Part shown: in pieces, positions 23,456-32,530 of the stretch | How positions within the stretch are numbered: the stretch's first letter is position 1 | Layout: each line of letters opens with the position of its first letter | NCBI GenBank assembly: GCA_018398765.1 | Contig: JAHBMJ010000591.1 | Span: 1-43,830, forward strand | Direction: 5' to 3' | DNA length: 43,830 bases | DNA from: Chromera velia | Lineage: Eukaryota > Sar > Chromeraceae | The notes under the pieces: generated by a model | Database searches by the model: none | Told to the model about the DNA's origin: nothing | The model's input: the letters and a program-made list of their open reading frames with translations, nothing else | Program-made: the position numbers and the translations under genes

Positions 23456-25309
23456 GTGACTGGCTGTGCATCAATCTGTCTATCGGCTGGGGGCGTTGAG
23501 TCTGCATGTGTGCCTGCCTCGATCCCCGCCTGTCCACTTAAAGTCTCTTCACTGGTCGATTGATCGATAGGTTGATTTATCTTTTCCTGCCAGTTCGTGT
23601 GTCGATCCTTCTGCCGGCACCTCCTTCTTTGTTGAAGAAGAGAGTACCAATTGGCTTGTTTATTCAGAATATTTGATCCTGTCTTGTCGTGTCCTGTTTT
23701 GTGTTTGGGTTCTTTACAGGGGAGACGGAGGCGCAAATTCGGATTGAAATTATTGATGATGAGCAGTATGAGAAGAAAGAAACCTTCCAGGTTGGTCTTT
23801 TTCCAGGAGTTCTTTCTCAGAGTTTCTTCTTCGCTCGCCTTTCCCCCACTTCCCCCCCTCAACCAGTTTCTTTTTTCTTTCGATCTGAAGAAAAAACAGT
23901 CTTTGAAGGAAACAGAAAGTGGACACGTCTTTTCTTCTATTTAATTTTGCACACCATCCCTGAGATAGCAGCTCAGTACGTTCATGTGTCCGTGTTCCTT
24001 CTGGTCGATACTCTGAATTAAATTCACTTTTATTCAGTCTGGTGATCCTCTCTTCTCTCTTCTCTATTGCAGGTCATTCTTGACACGCCGGTCAACTGCG
24101 AATTTTCTGAAGATACGGACGGAGGGTCTGAGAGAGCCGTGGCCGTAGTGAAGATCAAACCCGGTCAGTAAGTGAGCAGAGGCTTGAAGGTTGAAAGAAA
24201 GAGCCGACTGCAACGGTTTCAACCCATCACAAAAGGAAATCCTTTTGTATTGCCTTTTATTCTAATTGCAAGGTTGAATGACAGGTTGGCTGAAGATGAA
24301 GAACGAACCTTGTAAGTGAGTCTGTTGTTTGGTTGGTTCGTTGATTGGTTGGCTGGTTCGTTGGTTGATTGCTGTCTGTCAGATGGATTTCGACTTGTGG
24401 ATGTGGGGGTGTGAGGCAGAAACTGGGCAAGGAAAGAAGAAGAGAAGCTCGGAAGAAAGAACTCAAGAAAGGTTCATGTGTGACGATATATCGTCATTTG
24501 ATTTCCTCATGCCATCCATGCCTCTTGTTGTTTCCTTTCACCCCTGACTAGGTTGCTTCATTAATTGGTTTGTTCACTTAATTGTCCATGTCACCATTCG
24601 ATCATTGATGCTGCAGACGAAAAAGTCCGGAAGAAGATTGAGGTCCTTGCAAGCTTGGTCGGTCGGTCCGTCAGTCAGTGAGTCTGTCAGTGAGCCTGCC
24701 AGACAGTGTTTCTTTCAGTCGTGGTGAGGGGTTCGTTGGCTGCATAGCTCTGTGCCTGTGCTACAATTTGAATGAGAGTTCTTTCGCTCGGTCGACACCT
24801 CAAAGAGTGACACGTGGCCGCAGGAAGGAAGCAGAGAAAAGGAAGGTGTCATCATTGCTCTCCCTGAACCCAATTTCCCTTTCTTTCTTTCTTTTTTTTT
24901 TTTTTTTGGTTCGTGCAGATCAACTTGCACCAAACACAAAAAGGATTTGACCTTTGGAGGGAACAGATCGTCAATGCCATCTACGTCAACGGGAGGTGAG
25001 TGTGTCTTTTGTCTGTTTCTTTCTTCAGGAGTGCATTTGTGAAGAGAATTTGACTGGAGTCAAAGCAGACTCTTAATTGTGTGCGATGCTTGGGTTGATT
25101 TATTGTAAGGGACCCGTGATGGCCCGGAGTTGTTGATCATTCGAAAGGACATAATTGCAACAAGTTCTAGTGCCAGGATACTTCGCCGGTCAATGCACGC
25201 ACGAACTTTCCCGCCTTTTCGCTTATTATTCTCTTCTGGACTAAAGCTGCTCTCCTCTCGTAGTGATTCGATATCTTCCTGATGCGCTTTCTTGCTTGCT
25301 TGCTTTCTT

Positions 25310-25340
<31 letters not shown>

Positions 25341-25558
25341 TTCTTTGTATCTTTCTTTCTTCCTTCCTTCCTTCCTTCCTTCCTTCCTTCCGCCGTAGTC
25401 CTCCTTCCACTTTTTCACGGAAGACAATCACTCCACTCGGAGGCATAGCAGAGCATGCACATGGAACGATAACGATAATGGTCTGCAATGTGCAGTTTGC
25501 TGTTGTATTGGTACTGTCGCACCTGATCAACCGCCCCCCCCCCTCTGTGCGTGTGTGC

Positions 25559-25644
<86 letters not shown>

Positions 25645-28600
25645 CTCTCTCTCTCCCTCGGCTGCATGTTGCAGTTTGGAAGAACAGGCTGAGGCCAATT
25701 GGTTCCAGTGGGTGATGCACGTGATCACATTCCTCTGGAAACTGGTGCTGGCCATCTTTGTGCCTCCAGCAGGTACGTCTGTCTGCATTGGATGTCTTTC
25801 TTTTTTCCTTCCTTAATTGTCTGTCTGTTTGCTTTTTGTAGATTTGATTGTCCGTCTGTCTGTCTGTCCGTCTGTCGATCGGCTGAAAGAAATAAAGACA
25901 ATCAGATACAGAAGTTAGTGAGAGAATGCGCATCTAGAGGGACCCGACTCTGTCTCCTCGAATTCCCATTTTTTTAGACGACCCAAAGATCGAAGAGTGA
26001 GGCGAGATGAAATGGTTCATTGATGCTGCCAAAGACTTTGATCGAGTCAAAGTGTTCGGTTGAGTGACTCCGATCGACATTGGCTTCCCTTTCTCCTTCA
26101 TTTTGTGTTTTTTTCCTCTTCTTTGCTTACTCGAGCGAATCGCAAACGCAAAGAGACGTAAAGGGCCTGGGAACACTTTTCGGAGGAGTCACCAAACGAA
26201 GAATCACACCTCAATCCTCTTTTCTGTCGCTTGATCTCTCTCTCCCTGTCTCTCGTCATGCGCGCATCCACGCAGAGCTCTGGGGAGGTTGGCCTTGCTT
26301 CATTTTGTCGTTGATCATGATCGGTATCCAGACGGCAATCATCGGGGACTTGGCGGAACTTTTTGGCTGCGTTGTCGGAAGTCAGTCAGTCAGCCTCTCA
26401 GGCAGGCAGGCAGGCAGGCAGCAAGTGCATCCATCTGACCGACCGACCGTCATTTCATTTGCTTGACATTGTAGGTGTCGGGCTCTTCTGGCGTCTCCGT
26501 GAAAGGCGGCGGAGCTTTCCCTCCATGTATTCCCCTTTCCACTACCAAGAGTCACTCGAAAGCCCATATCGCGTCCTTCCTTGTATTCGATCAATGTGCT
26601 AATACAAGAAAGACATACTTTTCGAATTCTGTATTGGAATTCTCTTTGTTTGACTCGTCTAAGTTGATTGGTCTGTCCTTTCTTTTCTTTGGTCGGCTCT
26701 CTTTCTTTCTTTCTGCAGTCCCTGATGAGCTGACGGCCATCACTCTGGTGGCTCTGGGCACTTCTCTGCCCGACACCTTCGCCTCTCGAACTGCAATCTT
26801 GCAGGTCGGTCTGTTAGTTCTGTCTGTCTGGGGTATGCGTTTACTTTCATACAGAATTCTTTTTCTGAACTGCATACAGAAAGTAAGCGCATGCACTCGA
26901 ACTGCAATCTTGCAGGTCGGTCTGTTAGTTCTGTCTGGGGTTCTCTGTCTGTCCAACATCATTTCATCGAAAAAGTGTTCGCATTTCAGCCGGAGATGAA
27001 TGAGAGTGGTGTTGCAAGAATCATTTTGTATTAATATATGCATCGATCCTCAAAATTGATTTGCTGGGGCGTGGCTGCATGCATGAGGGGACAAGCAGAG
27101 AGGGGAGGGGCGGGAGAGATTAAGGGGGAAAGTGAGCTGCTTTCCGTCTGCTTTGTCCCATTCTGCTTTTCGTTGAATGATTGGAAGCTTTTCTCGGTGT
27201 TTCTCTCTTGCCAACGTTCTGCTCGTGACGGTACGAATAAATGTCGTGATTGTACACATCTTGCTGCGCCCCTTTTTGATTTCTCTCCCTCCCTCCCGCT
27301 CTGCTCGATGTGTTTTGACGCACGCACGCACGCACGCATGCGCACAGGACGAGTACGCAGATGCCGCCGTTGCCAATGTCACGGGGTCAAATGCCGTGAA
27401 CGTCTTTTTGGGTAGGCCTCTTGCTGTTCTCCTCTCCTCTCTTCCCTTCTCCTTTCCTCTTCTCTCCTCTCCCCATGGGTATCCTCTTTCTTCTGTCGTT
27501 TCACGACTGTGTTGCCTAGCTTCCTTGCTGCCTTCCCATCCTCGGACATTGTCTCTGTCGATCTTTTTCTCGTCTGTTCTCCCACCGTTACTCTCCTGTC
27601 CTCTCCCTTTCTTTGTTTTCCTGTTCTCTTCTGCTGTGCAAGCCTCAACAACCTTTCTTCTCTTCTCTTCTTCATTTCTTGTCATTCAATCGTGTCGACC
27701 TCAGAGGTCCCCAGCAGCAGCAGCAGCAGCACGTCAGATACACGAATGTAAAGAAGGGTTTATTCACAGCCGTACAGCACGAAAGCCGTGAGGACAAACA
27801 AATTATCAAGTATCCATCCATCCATCCATTCATTCACACACACACACACACACACACATACACACTCACGCAAGTATGGTCGAATGCAGGACTGGGACTT
27901 CCTTGGTTTATCGCGTCCATCTACTGGCACGTCACCGGGCCGACGGATGAGTGGAAGGAGCGATATGACCGTCAGTCAGTCCGTCAGTCAGTCAGTCAGT
28001 CAGTCAGTCAGAAAAAGAATTAGAATAGAGCAGAGGTTCGCTATGAAGGGAAAGTTTCAATCAGAAGAGAGAAGAGAAGAGAAGAGAAGAGAAGAGGGGA
28101 GAGAGAGGGGGGGGATGCATGCATGCAAGGGGAGACCAAAGGGGCGCATGCAGTTTTGGAATTTGGGGAGATGTTTCATGCATGTGCTGTTGAGAGTGGA
28201 AAAGCTAGATGCTGTGAAGTGCATGATTCCGGTTTGTGCGTCGTCGGTCTGTGTCAGAATCTTCCCTTTCATGATCTTTCATCTGATTTTGACACAAACT
28301 GCATGGTGATCGGGTCAAGTGCATGGGTGGATGTGTAGGAATGCGGCGGCAATGGGGAAGGAATTGGAAGGACCAACACCCAGATGCACTTGAGAAAAGA
28401 TGAGCGCCCCTTTACAAAGGGATTGAGTGATAGAGTGGAAAACGGCGTTTGTTCTCCCTCATTCAGAGAGACATCAATTAAGAAAAGCCAAGTCATGAGG
28501 TCCTGCTTGTTCTCTTATCTTCTCTTCTGTTCTCTTGGTTGTGCGTGCATCATGCAGGATTCGGAATTCCCGATATGTACCCGAACGGAGGCTTCGCAGT

Positions 28601-30406
28601 ACCCGCTGGTGGGTGCATGTGCTTGACTTCTTTCTTTCGTTTTTTAGTTTTCCTTTCTTTCTTCTTTTCTTTGTTTCTTTCTTTCTGTCTTTCCTTGATT
28701 GATTCATTGATTGATTTCCTTTTCACTTCCTTTTTTCTTTGTTTCTTTCTTTCTTTCCTTGATTGATTGATTTCCTTTTCACTTCCTTTTTTCTTTGTTT
28801 CTTGCTTTCTTTCCTTGATTGATTGATTTCCTTTTCACTTCCTTTTTTCGTTCCATTTTCGATTCGTTCGCTCTTTCCTCTCACCTTTTCCCCTTCTTCC
28901 ACTTCTTTTCTCAAGATTTTGTTTCGTTCTGTTTTTTTGCTTCTCTTTTTTTCTTTCGTTTCTTTTACTCTCTCTCTCTCTGTGTGCAAAACAATTCTTG
29001 CTTCTTCTCTCTCTTTCGCCTCTCTATCCATGCAGCCTGTCCTTTCTCGCTGTTGATTCCTTTTAAAGATAGCCCCGTGAAGATTTCACCATTTTTGCCT
29101 CCCTCGCTCTTACTGATGCCCTATCCAAACATCGCTGTCTCTCTGTCTATCTGTCTGTCTGTCCGTCTGTCTGTTTGTGTGCAGGAAACCTAGGTTTCTC
29201 GGTGATTGTCTTCAGCTCCGTTGCTTGTCAGTCTCTATCTGTCTCTCTTTCTATGTGCTGCATAGATATCTCTCAACTTGAAAATTCCCATTTCTCGAAC
29301 GAAGGACAGAAAGGCGAAGCATAGAACAGGTCCTCAGAGAGATAGACGGATACTAGACGGAAAGACAGATAGATGGATGAACTGACTTGTAAACAGACGA
29401 CAGACAGAGCGAGGGCAAGAGACACAGAGAAAGTATACTTGTGCCTTCATTCACTTGGACAGACACTCCTTCTGTCTGAAGGAATACCCCGAGCTTCCTC
29501 CCTTCCTTCCATATTTCTGCTCTTCACTCAATTCAGTGTTCATCTTTGTGCCCTTCATCTTTGTGCCTTTGTTTCGGCTCTTTCCCTCCACAGATCAAGC
29601 AGTCAATCAATCGAGGGCTTTTACCTCCCCTGAACCCCTTTTCTGCTTTCCTTTCGCTCTTTTGCAGGCACGACTCTGGCCATTTTGGCCTTCCGACGCT
29701 GGCACAGAGGGGCCGAACTCGGGGGCCCTAGGTCCGAGGTCTGTCTTTTCTGTCTGTCGGTCTCTCTCTCTCTGTTAGCCTGCCTGCCTGCCTGCCTGCC
29801 TGCCTAGCTGTCTGTATTCCTAAAGGCATGCATTGACGTCATGTGCCTGGAAAGGGAGGAGGATTTTATTCGTACATGCGCTCGAAGGGGGAAAGATGCT
29901 CACCCATTGAATCTTCATTCGTGCACGGGCTCTTCTTTGCGAAGTGTGCGAATATTCGGGTTTGTCGAATGCAGGAGAAAGGGAAACAAAGTAAGAAGGA
30001 AGGACGGAAGGACGGACGGACGGGGGAATGGAATAACATAGGTTTGCCAGATGTGACGAGAGTGGCCTGAGGGTTCACCTCTCAGCGCATCCGTTCGGTT
30101 GCATTTTCTTTCTTCTGATTCCCTGAGGAATCAACGAATATTCATTGTTGTTCCTGGAAGAGTTTGTTGCGACTGGCACCAGTAATGCGAAAGTTTGGTA
30201 CGCTTTTTCAAAACTTCCTTCGATCCTGTTTCCCTCCCTTGATTCATTTATTCCCTCTCTTCCCTCCCTCTCTTGATGGCTCCACTGCATGCATGACCGA
30301 TCTATGCCTGCAGGCGTTGCTTTACGGGTCTGCTCTGGTGATGCTGTGGGTGATCTACATCCTCATGTCGGCTCTCCAGCTCTTCGGGTTGATCAACTCG
30401 GTCTAG
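14923..30406 (+). CDS. Na+/Ca2+ exchanger, NCX type with two Calx-beta domains
   Basis: This membrane antiporter exchanges Na+ for Ca2+. The hand-built 32-exon model is 14923-15388, 15532-15636, 16372-16455, 16706-16781, 17102-17171, 17434-17565, 17783-17809, 18034-18133, 18907-18992, 19334-19415, 19852-20237, 20821-20930, 20997-21045, 21283-21390, 21867-21955, 22343-22520, 22945-22985, 23305-23381, 23720-23790, 24073-24163, 24285-24311, 24617-24657, 24919-24995, 25675-25772, 26276-26380, 26719-26804, 27348-27411, 27890-27970, 28558-28608, 29185-29226, 29668-29738, 30314-30406. Phases agree at every junction; total 3264 nt, 1087 residues. TGA-TCC-ATG upstream supports the start. GSSAPEI (alpha-1) and GTSLPD (alpha-2) are hallmark motifs. 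Least certain are the donors of exons 4, 6, 8 and 12. Animal NCX proteins are slightly shorter (about 950 residues); the loop here is longer. Plasma membrane location is inferred. Confidence 0.93.
15532..16455 (+). other. NCX exons 2-3: membrane segments 4 and 5
   Basis: Exon 2 (15532-15636) encodes DLGTYIVTATASMWAYLWLV and the adjoining segment to VEIWEG. Exon 3 (16372-16455) encodes VLTFLFFPALVFLAYLSDRG followed by the basic stretch VFRRKKD. The latter matches the position of the XIP (exchanger-inhibitory peptide) region at the membrane exit in animal NCX, although the sequence is short. The intervening intron is 735 bp. Confidence 0.92.
16598..16645. repeat. (GT)n microsatellite in NCX intron 3
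   Basis: Alternating GT units with a few TATG variants, upstream of the exon 4 acceptor (TGTGTGTGCAG). The GT tract is close to the branch/polypyrimidine region of this acceptor. Confidence 0.9.
17200..17366. repeat. (GT)n/(GTGC)n microsatellite in NCX intron 5
   Basis: About 165 bp of GTGC units passing into GT units, beginning just after the exon 5 donor (GTGGGTAGGCAGGCAGGCGG). It fills most of the 262-bp intron. Confidence 0.9.
18341..18485. mobile_element. Micro hairpin element A with 45-bp flanking direct repeats
   Basis: An identical 45-bp sequence, starting TTCTTCTTTCGGAGTAGGGG, occurs at 18341-18385 and 18441-18485. Between them is a 55-bp insert (18386-18440) with inverted ends: TTTACTTTC near the left and GAAAGTAAA near the right, finishing TGCATGCACCA. 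The left part, CGTTTACTTTCATACAGA, recurs in the insert at 26831. It lies in NCX intron 8. The flanks look like a target-site duplication, but 45 bp is far longer than known DNA transposons generate. Confidence 0.7.
19852..21955 (+). other. NCX exons 11-15: first Calx-beta domain
   Basis: Exon 11 (386 nt) encodes a Ser/Pro-rich linker, then RDVVIEMASKAVGVTEHSGA, the first Calx-beta strand. Exon 12 gives VFFQTEDGTAKGGIDFVPLA, the clearest Calx-beta signature. Exon 14 gives GELIFGPDTDCQEVAVEILS and exon 15 gives DDSFYVALRSVEV. The acidic DD run that normally precedes the final strands is replaced by SDRKKK plus an insertion. Exon 13 adds a segment (EFLSGTHSIVEVHEFE) not normally found between DF and GELIF. 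The exon 12 donor is ambiguous within a (GTCA)n array; the donor after 20930 keeps frame. Confidence 0.85.
21367..21450 (+). repeat. Duplicated end of NCX exon 14 giving two in-frame donors
   Basis: The 30 bp ending exon 14 and entering the intron (TCTCAGTCC at 21367 to the GTAAGT at 21391) recur 54 bp downstream at 21421-21450 with four differences, ending in a GTACGT donor. Use of the second donor would add 18 codons without a stop (VSDSKMGGLRSQSHVNSP). Confidence 0.8.
22298..22336. repeat. (GT)n microsatellite at the exon 16 acceptor
   Basis: A pure GT tract immediately before the TTTGCAG acceptor of NCX exon 16, preceded by (GTCT)n at about 22227. The normal polypyrimidine tract is replaced by alternating GT. 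Confidence 0.9.
22343..24163 (+). other. NCX exons 16-20: second Calx-beta domain
   Basis: Exon 16 gives GTLGIIEFEEEEIEVEESSK, exon 17 VVRQGGLKHESTVE, exon 18 YRTKEQTAVEGRDFVHVEG then TLTFKPG, exon 19 ETEAQIRIEIIDDEQYEKKE and exon 20 VILDTPVNCEF. This is a canonical Calx-beta fold sequence, about residues 694-805. The acidic IIDDEQYEKKE segment corresponds to the Ca2+-binding loop in animal domains, so this domain is the likelier Ca2+ sensor of the two. All five exons join with consistent phases. Confidence 0.92.
23382..23456. repeat. (GTCT)n array starting at the exon 18 donor
   Basis: The donor of NCX exon 18 is GTCTGT, the first unit of a GTCT array about 75 bp long. A second (GTCT)n array lies in intron 23 at about 25310. 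Confidence 0.9.
24186..24265 (+). repeat. Dispersed ~75-bp repeat, copy 1 (NCX intron 20)
   Basis: Contains GGTTGAAAGAAAGAGCCGAC and ends ATTGCCTTTTATT. It includes two perfect inverted repeats: GGTTGAAA with TTTCAACC, and ACAAAAGGA with TCCTTTTGT. A diverged copy in the same orientation lies at 37127. Confidence 0.75.
24285..24995 (+). other. NCX exons 21-23: linker from Calx-beta 2 to the second membrane bundle
   Basis: Exon 21 is a 27-nt microexon (24285-24311), exon 22 is 41 nt (24617-24657) and exon 23 is 77 nt (24919-24995). Together they read KPGWLKMKNEPYEKVRKKIE then VLASL, INLHQTQKGFDLWREQIVNA and IYVNG. The W-x-EQ pattern before the next membrane segment matches the W-R-x-QF region of animal NCX. 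The alternative frame through exon 21 runs into a stop in exon 22, which fixes the junctions. Confidence 0.8.
25305..25390. repeat. (GTCT)n followed by (TTCC)n in NCX intron 23
   Basis: GTCT units pass through a short TTTC-rich stretch into nine or so TTCC units. The minus strand is polypurine, so ORFs here are repeat artefacts. Confidence 0.9.
25550..25656. repeat. (GT)n-(CT)n compound microsatellite before NCX exon 24
   Basis: About 55 bp of GT followed by about 50 bp of CT directly upstream of the exon 24 acceptor (GCATGTTGCAG). The CT part acts as an unusually long polypyrimidine tract. Confidence 0.9.
25675..27411 (+). other. NCX exons 24-27: alpha-2 repeat
   Basis: Exon 24 encodes WVMHVITFLWKLVLAIFVPP. 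Exon 25 encodes a second membrane segment ending IIGDLAELFGCVVG. Exon 26 encodes IPDELTAITLVALGTSLPDT then FASRTAILQ. Exon 27 encodes DEYADAAVANVTGSNAVNVF then LG. GTSLPD and NVTGSNAVNVFLG are the alpha-2 repeat, the second ion-binding half of the exchanger. All ligand-region residues I can judge are conserved, so the protein is probably functional. Confidence 0.95.
26785..26937. mobile_element. Micro hairpin element B with ~42-bp flanking direct repeats
   Basis: An identical 42-bp sequence, starting CTCGAACTGCAATCTTGCAG, occurs at 26785-26826 and 26896-26937. It spans the last 20 bp of NCX exon 26 and the first 22 bp of the intron. The insert core (about 26831-26895) starts ATGCGTTTACTTTCATACAG and ends GAAAGTAAGCGCATGCA, so its ends pair over about 14 bp with one mismatch. 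Its left part matches element A. The result is a second copy of an exon end with its GTCGGT donor inside the intron. Confidence 0.7.
27971..28013. repeat. (GTCA)n array starting at the exon 28 donor
   Basis: The donor of NCX exon 28 is the first unit of about ten GTCA units with one GTCC variant. Each unit offers a GT, so the exact splice donor is ambiguous; the first one keeps the frame into exon 29. Confidence 0.85.
28690..28853. repeat. 56-bp minisatellite, three copies, in NCX intron 29
   Basis: The unit includes GATTTCCTTTTCACTTCC followed by a T-run and CTTTGTTTCTT; copies start 56 bp apart, with small differences in the first and third copies. The whole tract is pyrimidine-rich. Confidence 0.8.
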
Positions 30407-30485
30407 ATAGATCTTCGGGGCTTTTTCCTTCCAATCCGTACAATCAACCAATCAATCAAGATGGTGCAATGAAGAACATGGACAG

Positions 30486-30518
<33 letters not shown>

Positions 30519-32530
30519 GAGACGGAGAGGTGGTGTATGTATGGGAAGCAGGGAAGAAATTTTACTGCAGGGTGGACAATTGGACCCTCGATGTCGATCT
30601 GTCTCTCTGAATTAAGAGAATCAAAGAGCGAACGAAAGAACGAAAGGGTTGGAAGGAAGGAAGACCGACCACTGCACGGCCTCAATTTGTTTTCTTAGTT
30701 GGTTGAGGGGGGTTGTTTGTTCATGGGAAGGAGAATAAATATACTTTGACAGGAAGGGAGCTAGAGAGGAATGGAAGGAGGGGGGAGGACTTTTAAACCC
30801 TCATCTGTTTTCTCTCTTTTCTCCATGAGGAGGATTCGTTGGCGCCAGGGGAGGGTTGCTGGGTTGGTTTGTTTGATAGTCGATAGTAGAAGATAAAACG
30901 TGGATCGGGGGATTCAGTCAGAGAGAAAACTTTAAGAGATCGAGAGACAAAAAGGGTGTATGCGAATCGTAACTAGGGCCAGAGACAGTGAAGATTCATT
31001 CCCTCCCAGTCTGTGCCTGCTAATTTTAAAACAATCATTCTCCTCCCTCTTTCTTTCTTTCTTTTCAGATCGATCTGGGGACGACGAAATTCGTCTCCTT
31101 GCAAAGATCGTCTTATGCATCGCAGGAACTCATGCATACCCTTCCTTTTTGTTTTTTTTTTGGCATAGCCTTCCTTCCTTCCTTCCTTCCTTCCTTCCCG
31201 AGTACCATTCTGGGAAGTCAATGTTCTCGCTCCTCCCTTTTGACTCCTTTCCAATTAGAAAGCACACAGAGGAGACAGAGGAAGGCATCGCATGAAGGGT
31301 GGCGGGGGCCAGGTCACTACCGAGAAGAGCGCTTCTTTCTATCTTTTTGAGAACGGGAAAGAAAAACAAACAAACAGATGGAGGGAATCGGGCTGGCCAG
31401 GGGGGGTGCATTAGAGAGAGTTATTCTCATCCAATCCATCCATCTATCTTTCTCTGTTTCTTTCGCTTCCTGCCTGAAACTTTTTCTTTCAAGATTCCTC
31501 TTGCCGTACGTAACGAAACTTTAAAAGACGGGAGAAAGAGGAAAGCAACGATTCATTCAGAAACAGACATGTCATTGACTTGGTGCATTTTTGAATGAAC
31601 AACTCAATCCATCTGACCGCACTCCATCCATCCATCCATCCATCCGGCCGAAGCCATTCCTACAAGAACGGCAGCAACGCAATCGATGCACCCATGCACC
31701 TTTTTGCACACCTGACTGAAGCCAGAACTCAACCTTCCCACCCAGCGGCAGCCATGAAAAGGTGTCCAGTATCCTTTCTTCCCTACAAACTGATCCTTTC
31801 TTCTCGATGAATTCCGGCCTGCCTGCCTCTGATGTCTGACAACCTTCACCAAATCATCTGTCTAAATTTCAGTCAGTCACGTACGTCAGCACGGGAAGAA
31901 GAAGAGTATCATTTGAAAGAGCAGGCGCAATGAATGCGCATGGCATGCAAGCCAACGATTTTTTGATTGATGGATGGATGGATTGATTGGTCTGGGCTCC
32001 CTTTTCTAGCTCCTTTCCTCTGTTCAGGCTTCAGACCGATCACTGGTTTGAGCAGATCTTTTCTTTCTTTGTTTCACCTTCAACGACTTTCTGACTCTCC
32101 CTTGCTCCCACAATCCCTGGCCTTACCAGTTGCGTCTAGCTGCGTATGTACAGATGCATGATCGAATCTATCATGAGGCAATTAACCGGTTAAATTAAAT
32201 TTCGACCACGTGCATGCGACGTGCATGCACTCACTATCTTGGTGGCTGCCTGGCAGATCGATGCTTCGACCGGCCAATCCATTCACTCGATCTGCCCTTA
32301 ATTGTGAACGAACAAAGGAGGAATGCTTAATTCTTCGCTGTTAGGTCCATTTGGTATCATAACTCAATTTGATCGAGGGATCGAGGGCGGGAGGGCGGAA
32401 GGGAGGGAGGGAAGGAGGGATGGCAGAGAGTCAATCAATCATATACAAGTGGACGGATTTAATCGAATGCAGACATTCATAAAACAATCATGGACGGATT
32501 GACTGATTGACGAACTTGAAAAGACAAACA
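30407..32530. other. Intergenic region downstream of NCX
   Basis: Holds (GA)n near 30488, (TTCC)n near 31170 and (CCAT)n near 31625. ORFs up to about 110 codons occur on both strands but overlap these repeats or have no conserved motif. Part of it is the NCX 3' UTR. Confidence 0.5.

Larger units (their letters stand above)
27890..30406 (+). other. NCX exons 28-32: C-terminal membrane segments and stop
   Basis: Exon 28 gives GLGLPWFIASIYWHVTGPTD, exon 29 RFGIPDMYPNGGFAVPAG, exon 30 NLGFSVIVFSSVAC, exon 31 TTLAILAFRRWHRGAELGGP and exon 32 ALLYGSALVMLWVIYILMSA then LQLFGLINSV. The GAELGGP motif before the last membrane segment is typical of NCX C-termini. The stop is TAG at 30404-30406. A possible AATAAA lies at about 30734, but polyadenylation signals in this lineage are uncertain. 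Confidence 0.92.

Noticed and set aside
25060-25933. Minus-strand frames up to 242 codons with THTH, ERER and RKEGRKEG runs
   Set aside because: Translations of (GT)n, (CT)n and (TTCC)n repeats in NCX intron 23 and the antisense of exon 24.
27050-27685. A 211-codon minus-strand frame opposite NCX exon 27
   Set aside because: Antisense to the conserved alpha-2 exon and otherwise polypurine-derived Glu/Lys/Arg.
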